Below, piece by piece: positions 35,341-47,300 of a stretch of DNA of 64,000 bases. This stretch comes from Camarhynchus parvulus (lineage: Eukaryota > Chordata > Aves > Passeriformes > Thraupidae), in NCBI RefSeq assembly GCF_901933205.1, contig NC_044597.1:3766474-3830473 (forward strand). The letters run 5' to 3'. Below the pieces are notes generated by a model that was not told the origin of the DNA, searched no databases, and saw nothing but the letters and a program-made list of their open reading frames with translations. Positions within the stretch are counted from its first letter, which is position 1, and each line of letters opens with the position of its first letter. Position numbers and translations under genes: made by a program.

Positions 35341-38300
35341 GTGAGTGCGGCGCGAGGGACGCGGGGGTTCCCGCCGGCCCACTGAGGGAGCGAGGGGGGC
35401 CCTGTGGGGGCTGGGGATGAGGTGACGCCCAGCAGAGTGAAGCGGGCGAGGGTCTCAAAGGTGATTTGAGGTCTGGAGCAACTCTGTGATGAGGAGGGAG
35501 AGCGGAGCCGGGCCTGGTTGCTGTGGAGAAGAGAAGGTTGGGAGGGGATCCCATAAATCCGTACAGAAATCCCCAGGAGGTGTCAGGGTTTGGTGCCAGA
35601 TTCTGTTCAGTCAGCGACAGGACGAGGAGCAATGGAGAAACTGAAAACACCACAAATTCCACCTCGATATGAAGAAGAGCTGCTTTCCAGGAGGGTGTCG
35701 GAGCCCTGGAGCAGCTGCCCAGGGAGGGTGTGGGGTCTCCCTCTCTGGAGAAATTCCACACCCAGCTAGTCACATCCCAGGTGATCCTGCCTGGCCAGGG
35801 AGGTTGGGCTGGGTGATGTGCAGAGGTCCCTTCCAGCTCTCTCCTGGGATTTTGGCCAGCTCGCTGTTGATTGAGGAGGGGGCTTGGACCAGATGAGCTC
35901 CAGGGGTCCCTTCCCACCTCCTCAGCCTGTGTTGATGCAGCTGAGAGGTATAAAGTGCCTGAAAACAAAACCTCAGAGTAGCTGGTGTTGGAAGGGATTT
36001 CTGGAGATCATCCAGTCCAACCCCTCTGCCAGGGAGCAGGGGATACAGGTGGGTTTGGAATGTCTCCAGAGCAGGAGATTCCAAAACACCCAGCACACAT
36101 TCATTCCTTCCTTACATTGGATTTGGAGTACTCAGTGTGAGGTCTGTGGGCTAGGAGAGCATCAGTAAGGAAGTTTGACAGGTGGATCCTGTGAGGTGAC
36201 ACCAAAATGTCGTGTTTGTCTTGGACCCTCTGGGGCTGGGGACAGGGTTTATCCTGGAATGATGCCCACTGGGGTTTTTTGACATGAAAGTATGGAAAGC
36301 TCTGTCTCTTGGCAATAAAATACAGGATTTGAGTGTTCCTGAGAGCTGTGTTCTCTCTGTCACCTTCCAGTCACTCATCCACTGCTTTGTCCCCTCCTGG
36401 CTCTTGAGCAGCACTGAGGGGACACCACCCTCAGCTTCGAGCTGGTTGTGGACTCATGGAATGTGCTGAGCTGGAAGGAACCCACAGAACCATCCAAGTC
36501 CAGCTCCCAGCCCTGCACAGACACCCCAAAAATCCCACCCTGTCCCTGAGAGCCTTGTCCCAGCACTCCTGGAGCTGTGTCAGCCTTGGGGCTGTGACCG
36601 TGCCCTGGGGAGTCTGGGCAGTGCCTGAGCACTCTCTGGGGGGAAGAACTTTTCCCAAAATCCAACCTAAACCCCCCTGGCACAGCTCCAGCCACTCCCC
36701 CATGTCCTGCCACCCTCTGGGGGAAGAACTTTTCCCAAAATCCAACCTAAATCCCCCTGGCACAGCTCCAGCCACTCCCCCATGTCCTGCTGTCTGTCTG
36801 AGCACAGAATTTGTGCCAACTGGCAGCTGGAATGACTTGGCTGAGGATTTTCATGATGGAAGGTGTGAGGACCTTTCAAGAAGTTGGGAGAGGGAGCAGA
36901 GGGGGAATCCAGGACACAAAACTCACCTCACTGCTTTAACCCCGTGTTTCCCAAACCCTCAGTTTCCTGCCCCAGGTCTAACCCTGGGGATCCAGTCCTG
37001 ACAGAACTGAACCTGTTGAGGCCTCACCACTCAGGGATGGTGCAGAACAGGAGCTGGGCATTTTCCAGACAGGAATTCCATGGGATTTTCATGATCCTTT
37101 AGTTTTAACAACCTGGGATGGTCCATAACATTTCCCTCACCTCAAGATCTGTGGTTAAACCAGCGGGTAGAAAATTCTTTGAAATCAGCTTAAAGGTGGG
37201 AAGTTTTCTGAATTGTAAAGCTTCCAAAATTGGCTCATGGTGTTTCCTGAACATTCCTGTGTGCCAGAGGCAGAGAAGCTGAACAAGATGAGCTCCCTCC
37301 TGGAGAGGCTCCACGCCAAGTACAGCCAGAACCGGCCCTGGACAGAAACCATGAAGTTGGTCCGGCAGGTCATGGTGAGCATTGCTGGGCTCTGAGCAGG
37401 ACCTGCCTGCAGCTTCTCTGCTCATGCCTTTGTGTTGGGTTTTAGGTCTCTTCCAGCTGTTTTTGGTTTGGTTTGGTTTCACTCTCTCCTGAGGGGTACA
37501 GGGCAGGGAGGGATGTCCAAACCTCCCTGATGTGTTTTTCCCTCCCCTAATTACAGATTAGTGCTCAGTGCCAGGAAAAGGCACAAACTTGTATTTTCTG
37601 CTACTTACCCTTCCAGGATATTGTTTTGTGGAGCAGTCACTTGTTGTTTTGTGGATATTGTTTTTGTTCAGTGACACTCAACACTCAGCCCTGGCTCAGT
37701 CAAAAATGGGTTTAAAATATTGGTGTGGGTGGGGGAAAGAGGAGCAGGAGGCAGGAGAGATCTCAGCAAAGCCTTCTGCCCATACTCAAGTATTAAAAGT
37801 TTGTCCAGCTCTTTATTTTTCTGTCACCACCTCTAAAACTCTCAGCTCAGGCCTATTTAGACCAAGTTACTAAAAAGGAAATAACTCAATTCCAGGCCTG
37901 CCTTTGTAATCTGCTTGTAAACAGATACTGTTCACCTAGAGGAATCAAGATGTTGTAATTTGGGGATGAAATCTAATCTGCTTTTAATTATCTAAATAAA
38001 CCTCACTTGGCTGCCCAGAAGTTACCATAGGAGGAACAAGGAAAAATGATTTTTTTTCCTTCTGTCTGCCCAAGGAAAAACGTGTGGTGCTGAACTCAGG
38101 GGGACACCAGCACCTGGTGAGCTGCTTGGAGACCCTGCAGAAGGCCCTGAAAGGTTGGTGTGTTCTCTGTGTGCTCTCCAAAGGGTGGAAAATACTATGG
38201 AAATGCTCCATAAAAACCACACAGGGTGTTCCTGGTGCTCAGGGGTCCATCACACACTGAGCTCAGTGCCAGGCAGGACAGTCAGGCTGTGCTGCTTTTA

Positions 38301-41300
38301 TTGGGAAAATAAAATTCTCTCACAGAGAAGCTGTGGCTGCCCCATCCCTGAAAATGTTGGGCAGGGCTTGGAGCAACCTGGGAGAGTGGGAGGTGTCCTG
38401 CTCATAGCTTTGGGTCCCTCATGGGCTTTAAGGTCCCTCCCAACCCAAACCATTCCTTGATTCTGTGAGTGCCCACACCTGGATTCCACTTGCAGAAATT
38501 CCGTTTTCTCCTTGCAGTTTGGGAATATTTGGGTTTCTCTGTGCACACCCTCATGTCTGTATTTGGGGACAGATCCTGTGTGGTTGCACATGGGGCAGTG
38601 TGAGCAGACATGGGAGGGAGTAACCAGCTCAGATTTGGTTCATTGCTGGTGGGAATTCCTTAGAGGATGTTGGATCTTTTCCCTAAAGTTTGGTTTTTGT
38701 TCCCTCCATCAGTGTCATCTCTGCCTGCCATGACCGATCGCCTGGAGTCCATCGCCAGGCAGAGCGGGTGGGTCTGCTCCTCTGAATGGCTCAGACTCCT
38801 CCTGCTGCCCTGCCCACCCCAGAGCCTTGTGGTGCTTGGATTTGTGGGGTTTTGTGTGCTGGATTTGTGGGGTTTTGTGTGTTGGATTTGTGGGGTTTTG
38901 TGTGTTGGATTTGTGGGGGTTTGTGTGCTCTTGGATTGGGGTGATTTTGTGTGCTTGGATTTGGGGGTTTTGGGTGCTTGGATTGGGGGTTTTGTGTGGA
39001 TTTTGTGTGCTTGGATTGGGGGGTTTGTTTTGTGGGGTTTGTGTTAGATTGGGGGGGTTTGTGTGCTTGGATTGGGGGTTTGTTTTGTGGGGTTTGTGTT
39101 GGATTGGGGGATTTTGTGTGCTCTTGGATTGGGGTGATTTTGTGTGTTTGGATTCGGGGGTTTTGTGTGCTTGGATTTGGGGGTTTTGGGTGCTTGGACT
39201 GGGGGTTTGTGTGGATTTTGTGTGCTTGGATTGGGGGGTTTGTTTTGTGGGGTTTGTGTTGGATTGGGGGTTTTGTGTACTTGGATTGGGGGCTTTTTTG
39301 TGCTCTTGGATTGGGGTGATTTTGTGTGCTTAGATTCGAGGGGTTTGTGTGCTTGTGTTGGGGATTTTGTGTGTTGGATTGTGAGGTTTTGTGTGCTTGG
39401 ATTGGGGTGATTTTGTGTGCTTAGATTCGAGGGGTTTGTGTGCTTATGTTGGGGATTTTGTGTGTTGGATTGTGGGGTTTTGTGTGCTTGGAGTGGGGGG
39501 TTTTGTGTGCTTGGATTCAGGGATTTTGTGGGGTTTCCTGGGGGCTGTGTGGGGTTTTTCTGTGCATCTCACAGCGATTCCTCTTGTGTTTCCTCCGGCA
39601 GCCTCGGGTCCCACCTGAGTGCGAACGGCACCGAGTGTTACATCACCTCTGACATGTTCTATGTGGAGGTGCAGCTGGACCCTACAGGGCTGCTCTGTGA
39701 TGTCAAGGTGGCTCACCATGGAGAAAACCCCGTGGTGTGTATTCCTGGCAAAGAGGAACCATTGTGCTTTTGGGATTCTCTTTATTTTGAGCAGAGGAAA
39801 TGGGTTTTATTTAACATTCCCTTAGACCCAGAGTAGTTTGCTCCTGTGGGATTTTCTAATCAATGCACACTATGGATTCACAACTTGCAAAATTATTTGG
39901 GGAAGTTACCTCAGTTTTTCTGAGAATTTTATGGAAGTTTTTGCTGTGTTTCCAAGGGAAGTTATTCTTACAAAGCTCAGATCTGGGAATGGAAAGTTAA
40001 AAATTGTGGAGTGCTGGGAGAAAATGCCCTTCTGCATGTGGAGGAGAGTTTGAGCTTGGTGTTTGATTGGCCTCTCCTCAAAACAACTCATCTTTAATAT
40101 CCCTATGTAAGCTCATAGATTTTCAACCTAAATCTTCCCAGCTTGAGAAGTTTATTTCAAATTAATCATTTAAGAGGAAATATTATTACCTGGACTTGTC
40201 CCAGCAGGGCTTGAGGGGCAGAAGTAGAACCACAGCAAGTGGTTGTGAGCATTGTGTGGCTTCCCAGGAAAAGCTGATGTTTGGGAATTTCCCTGCTCTG
40301 ATATTTCCCAGCTGCAGAGCTGCACAAAGCCTGGAGTGGCTGCATCCCACACTGACATCCTTGTGTGTTCCTTCCTTTTCAGAGCTGTCCAGAGCTGGTG
40401 CAACATCTGAGGTGAGTGACAGGGGAGGGTTGTTGTGTTTTCTCTTTGCTGTAATGATCTGATGCTATTTGATGTCTGGAAACACAAAATTCTTCACAAC
40501 TGCTCCTTCCCCACAAAGTGTCTTCACTTCTCCAGGGGATTTTCTGGCTTTGGCTCAGATCTTGTGATTCTGGCTGCTGTGCAAGGTATCTTCAAAGCCC
40601 ACAGCACATTAAAGCTGGATCATGTAAAGAACACATTTTCATGTAGCAAAAGTCTTTTTTTTAAGTGGCTCAGCATCTTTATTAATATCACTTTTTAAAA
40701 TGAAACCTATCTCTTACTCATTTGAATACTTGGTAACTTCCACCTTTTTCCTTTCAGAGAGAAAAATTTTGATGAGTTTTCAAAGCATCTGAGGGGACTT
40801 GTGAACCTGTATAAGCTGCCAGGGGACAAGTAAGTCCAGGATATATTTATATCCACATATATAAAATGAAATAACAAGTCTAGAATACATTTATTTATAC
40901 CCACACATATAACATTAAAAAACCCTCCAAGCTTGTAGGTTTGCACTTCACAGTTCTTTCAAGTTTTCTTATATTGTTTTATTGTTTTTGTTTTTTCCTC
41001 TAAGCAAACTTAAAACTAAAATGTACTTGGCTCTGCAGTCCTTGGAGTTGGATCTCCAAAAGATGGCTGGGATGTATTGGTAAGTTTTGTGGTGTCTGTG
41101 TGGTTTTCTAAGTATCTATAAATGCTTAGAGCTCTGAGAAATTCCTTTTTAACTGCAGGATTTGATTGGAAGAGAGTCTAAAAGGCAAAATAAAAGTTTG
41201 TAACAGGTGGATTCAGTGATGATGTGGTTTAAATTGAGAAAGCTTTGGCCTTGTTTCACTGCTGTAGGTTCAGTGATAAACCAGCCATGCTGTAGAGGGT

Positions 41301-44300
41301 AAAGCAGCTTTTGTTTTGCCTGTACAGTGGGAAGTTTTTGATCAATCCCTCTTTGGGTCCCAGAAATGTGAATTTTGAGTTGAAATCAGTCTCAGTACAT
41401 GGATTTTGGCTTCAGGTGTGGCTGTGGCTTGTTTCAGACTGTGATTGCCTCTCTTGCAGGCAAGCCACCAATGCAAACCCCCTGGACAAGATCCTCCATG
41501 GCAGTGTTGGCTATCTCACCCCCAGGAGTGGAGGTACCTGTGATTCACTCTTAAAAAAATGAATTAATTTAAATTAATTAATTAAAAAAATTCTTTGTTC
41601 CTGGCCTGAAGTATGGGTCACAGTTCCACATTAACTGATGACAAATAATAAAGTAAAAGAGGGACAAAATCTTTGGGTGTTTGTGTGGCTTTGTGGGGTG
41701 GGGATGATCAGGATGACTTCTCAGGATGCCTCATGAGGAGTTTCTCTCCCCCAGGTCTCCTGATGAACCTCAAATATTACGTCTCCCCCTATGATTTATT
41801 TGAGGATGGCACTGGAGCCCCTGTGGTTTTGCACGAGAACAATGGTAGGTGAGCTGGGGATCTGCTGGGACACAGAGCCTTTTCCCTTGCAGTGAATCTT
41901 ATTTTAACATAGGATTTGTTTTGTTACCTGAATAAGAACATAGAATCCCAGAATGGTTTGGGTTTAAACCAAGCTCATCCACTTCCAATCCCCTGCCATG
42001 GGCAGGGACACCTTCCACTATCCCCCATCCAGCCTTATGCCTCTCCCATCATACTGAAAGTTTGTTTTTATGCATGGACATCTGGCTCTTGTTACAATGC
42101 CAAAACCAAGCTCCAGTTGTCAGGGAAAAAAAGAGAGGGAAATTTTCCAAAATCATAATTTGTTTTGCTTTGCAAAGAGCAAAGTATGAACTCGCGAATA
42201 CATTTGGAAAATATTTTGAGGATGATGCAATTGGTCCACCTGGCAAGAGGGAAATGGGGATTTGGGTAGAAGAGTCAGTTTGGCTGTTGTCCATTTGGTC
42301 CTGAAGGTGAACAGTGAGCTCTGTGCCTTGTGGGGAAAGCCAGAGTAATATTTTATGGAATCACAGAATATTTTGTGTTTGAAGAGACTCCAAGGCTCAT
42401 CCAGTTCCATGGGCAGGGACACCTTCCACTATCCCAGGTTGCTCCAAGCCCCATCCAACTTGGCCTTGAGCACTTCCAGGGATGAAGAGTATATTTAATT
42501 CATATTTAATCCACAAAACTTGCCACTGGTGGGTTTTTTTTTTCCATCTTCTCCTGCTTCCCCCTGCAGTTCCTCGCTCGCTGGGTATGAATGTGTCAGT
42601 GACAGTGGAGGGAACCATGGCAATGCACAAACTTCCAATTGCTCCTCTGATCATGGGCTCCCATCCTGTGGACAGCAAAGGGTAAGGGCAGGACCTGAGG
42701 CCAGCACTCAGCTGGGGGGATTGTCACAGCATTACGGGAATTCCACATCTGCTGCCTTTAGGCCAAGAAATGCCTGTTTCAGTGTGGTGTTTTCTGAGAC
42801 CTCCAGCGTTTGGAAGGATGGATGAATCTGACTCCATGTTCTTAGAAGGCTAATTTATTATTTTATGGTATTATAGTATATAAAAGAATGTTATACTAAA
42901 AACTGTACTAAAAAATAGAGAAGGGATACTTACAGAAGGCTTAACAAAATGCTAATAAAAAACCAGTGACTCTCTCTTCCAGAGTCCTGACACAGCTGGA
43001 CTGTGATTGGTCATTAAGTTAAAACAATTCACATGCTAGATAAAAAAAAATCTCCAACCACATTCCAAAGCAGCAAAACACAGGAGAAGCAAATGAGATA
43101 ATATTGTTTTCCTTTTTCTCTGGGGCTTCTCAGCTTCCCAGGAGAAATTTTTTCAAAAAATATGACAGTGACATTTCAGGGCTGTCAGGTGCTTCTGAGG
43201 AATGCCTTCATTTTTAAGGTGTATTTGAGCAAACATAAATGTTGTGTCAGGTGAAAGCAGAAGCCCTGCAGCTCACAGGACCTTTTGTCCCCCCATTCTT
43301 CCAGAACTCCATCTTTCTCCTCGATCACCAGTGCCAACAGCGTGGACTTGCCTGCTTGCTTCTTCCTGAAATTCCCACGTCCCATTCCGGTGTCTCGAGC
43401 TTTCATCCAGAAACTGCAGAGCTGCACAGGTGGGTTGCAGACCTGTCAGACACATCTCTGGGGTTTTATTAATGTTCCCTCGTGGCTATCAGTAAATGCT
43501 GCTGATTTTTAACATGTGCTTGGGGTTTTGTGCTGTTCTTAATAACACCTGGGCAGGTTTTTATTGTATTAGCTGGGTCCCCAGAGGAAGGAAGGAATGA
43601 TGAATCTGGCTCCATGTTCTCAGAAGGCTAAATTATTATTCTGTGATAAAACATTTTATTGTTTTTTTTTTTTATATTTTATGATACTATATTATATTGA
43701 AGAATACTAAACTATACTAAAGAATACAGAAAGGATACTTACAGAAGGTTAAAAAAGTAATAATGAAAACTTGTGACTCTTTCCAGAGTCACAGCTTGAC
43801 CCTGATTGGCCAATAAGTCCAAACAATTCACTGAAACCCAATGAAACAATCACCAAACACATTCCAAAGCAGCGAAACACAGGAGAAGCAAATCAGATAA
43901 TTATTGTTTTCCTTTTTCTCTGAAGCTTCTCAGCTTCCCAGCAGCAAAATCTTAGGCGAAGGGATTTTTCCAGAAAATCTGACCACCATCTCTCCCTGGA
44001 TTCAGCTGCCATCATCCCCTGCTGTCTTTTCCTTTCAGGTATCCCCCTGTTTGACACACCACCCACGTTTGTGCCCCTCTATGAGCTGATCACCCAGTTT
44101 GAGTTGTCCAAGGAGGCCGATCCGCTGCCCCTGAACCACAACATGCGATTCTACGCCGTAAGTGCGCACTGCCAGCCAGCCTGGGCCATCCACAGCACCA
44201 TCTCAGGGCCTTCAGCTGCCTTCCAAATGGGATAACAAAATGGCTTCCTTGTGCCCCCAATCACGCAGATGATTTTTGTGTTTATCCAGCAGTTCTGGAG

Positions 44301-47300
44301 CTGTTCTGTGGTTGTTTGGAGGAGAGAACTCAGAGCCATGCTGAAAATTCAGTGCCAGATGTTGAACTGTAGCTACTTATTTTTGAGCTTATTGTTTACA
44401 CAGGGCTTTTATCACCTCAGTCACGTTCAGAACAGAGCAGGACATTTATTCACAGACAAAATTTGTTCTTCAAGCATTAGGATTCATGTACAGGATCCTG
44501 TGGCTGCCCCATCCCTGGCAGTGTCCAGGGACAGGGCTTGGGGTCATCTGGGATAGTGGGAAGTGTCCCAGTCTGTGGCACTGGATGGCATTTAAGGTCC
44601 TCCCAACCCAAACCATTCCATGATTCTGTGATCAGCATGGTGCTTAGGAAAATGAGGTATTGAAAGATGCTTTGCTGTTGGAGTGCAGCTGCAGGGAGGA
44701 GAGCAGAGGGGCTGAGCCTGTCCCTTCCGTTTGTCCAGTGATGTGTGGCTGAATGAGTTGCAGCATTTTGGGAGAAATCCTTAAATTTATGGATGAGTGT
44801 TAATTCCAGAGTGGATGCCATCCAGTGTGAAACTGTTTTAGTGGGAGCAGTGAATGCTGTTGGGCAGTATTACTGCTGAGGAATTCAGATGTTCAGAGTG
44901 GAAGGAAAACATCCTCAGTGTTTGTCCAAAGGTGACACGGTGTCAGTGGCCTCTGAGCACTGCTGAGTGTCCATGATCCCCTTCTGAAGCAGGGATTGTT
45001 GGTCAGGCTCTTCCAGGACAGCAGCACTGTTACTTCCTGAACAAGGACGCTCCTCTCCCGGACGGACGGAGCCTCCAGGGGACTCTGCTCAGCAAAATCG
45101 CGTTCCAGCACCCCGGCAGGGTGCCCCTCATCCTCAGCCTCATCAGGCACCAGGTGGCCTACAACACCCTCATAGGCAGCTGTGTCAAGAGGACAGTCCT
45201 GAAGGAAGGTGAGTGCCACCTCCAGAGCAATATGAAATGAGAATGATGAGCTTTGGGGCGTTTTCCTCATCAAAAATGAAGCCTCTGCTGCTTCCTTTGT
45301 ATATTTTCCCCCATCTGTGTGGGGGTTTTGAGGCCCTGGTTTATTGTATTTGTGGCAGGAAGGGATGATGAATCTGAGTCCATGTTTTCAGAAGGCTAAT
45401 TTATTATTTTATTATACTATATTAATACTATTATTATTAATATATATCATATATATTAATATATCAAGAATGCTGTACTAAACTGTACTAAAGAATCCAG
45501 AAAGGATACTTACAGAAGGTTGAAAAGATAATAATGAAAACTCGTGACTCTCTCCAGAGTCCTGACACAGCTTGGCCCCAGTTGGCCAATGAGTGAAAAA
45601 AACTCACAGCAGAAACCAATGAAACAATCTCCAAACACATTCTGAAGGAGCAAAACACAGGAGAAGTAAATCAGATAATTCTTGTTTTCCTCTTTCTCTG
45701 AGGCTTCTCAGCTTCCCAGGAGAAAAATCCTGAGCGAAAGGATTTTTCTAGAAAATGTGAATGCACGCTGGTTCATCTCCACCGTTCCCTCAGTTAAAAG
45801 TTCTTGTGTTTTTCAGATTCTCCTGGGATCCTGCAGTTTGAAGTTTGTCCTCTCTCTGACTCCTGTTTCAGTGTATCCTTCCAGCACCCTGTGAACGACT
45901 CCCTGGTGTGTGGTAAGTGGCCTCAGGGGCAGCAGGAGCAGCATTTTTGGGAGGGCTGGCAGGGTTTCCTCACCCTGTGTGCAGCGTTTTGATCTCTCCC
46001 TGCTCTCTTGCAGTGGTGATGGATGTGCAGGACTCCAGCCACGTGAACTGTAAGCTCTACAAAGGATTGTCTGATGCCCTCATCTGTACAGATGATTTCA
46101 TTGCCAAGGTTGTTCAAAGGTAAGCTGGGATTTTGTCCCACCTTGTGCTCTCCCAGTCACACAGATGAGCTCTGCTCCATCTTGTGTTTATCCAGCAGTT
46201 CTGGAGCTGTTCTATGGTTGTTTGCAGGAGAGAAGAACTCAGAGCCATGCTGAAAATTCAGTGCCAGATATTGAACTGTAGCTACTGATTTTTGAGTTTG
46301 TTGTTTACATAGAGCTTTTATCACCTCAGTCACATTCAGAGCAAAGCAGGACATTCCCAGGGCACAACACTCCTCTCACCTTTTGGGTGGGAACCACTGG
46401 TTTTGCTTCCAGCACATTATAGACTTGTTATCCCTGAGGAGAATGTGGTGTTATCACTGATTATTGAGCTCAGAAAGCTGTCCCTGCCCATGGCAGAGTG
46501 GTTGAACTGGATGGGCTTTAAGCTCCTGGGATTTTTATAAGGTTGTAGGAAATCAGGTTTACCAAGGTGTTTTCTGCCAGAATTGGAGTAACAACCCAGA
46601 TTCCTTCATGAAGACAGGACAAGGGGAATGGCTTTAAACTGAAGCAGTAGTTCTAGGTGGGATATTGGGTAGAAATCCCTCCCTGTGAGGGTGGCCAGGC
46701 CCTGGCACAGGTGCCCTGAGAAGCTGTGGTTGTCCCTGGATCCCTGGCAGTGCCCAAGGCCAGGCTGGATAGGGCTTGGAGCAGCCTGGGACAGTGGGAG
46801 GTGACCCTGTCATGGCAGAGAATGGGACTGGATGAGCTTTAAGGCCCCTTCCAAACCAAAGCATTCCATGATTCTGTGCTCTTTAACTAGCAGATAATGA
46901 TCTGTCAGCTATCAGTTATTAGAGATAATTGATTAACCCTCCCTCTGGGATTGCAAGTGCAGGTGTCTCTCTGAATTCAAGCAGAAAAGCGGGACATAAA
47001 CCTGGACCTGCTGCTCTCCTGTGCAAGGCCCTGAATGCTCATTTTATACCTGCTGGAGGTGTGAAACCTCCCCAGTGACCTCTGCTGAGGGCAGCCAGCC
47101 CCACCTGACCCTGTGCTGTGTCTTGCAGGTGCATGTCCATCCCTGTCACCATGAGAGCCATCCGTAGGAAAGCAGAAACCATCCAAGCCGACACGCCAGC
47201 CCTGTCCCTCATTGCAGAGACAGTTGAAGACATGGTGAAGAAAAACCTGCCCCCAGCCAGCAGCCCAGGGTATGGCATGACCACAGGCAGCAACCCAATG

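Noticed and set aside
35033..35968. 311-aa minus-strand open frame opposite MED1 exon 1
   Set aside because: It runs across the CpG island and a CR1 copy, with no conserved features.
38827..39410. Cys/Trp/Gly-rich plus-strand open frames
   Set aside because: They are readings of the G/T-rich minisatellite in MED1 intron 4.
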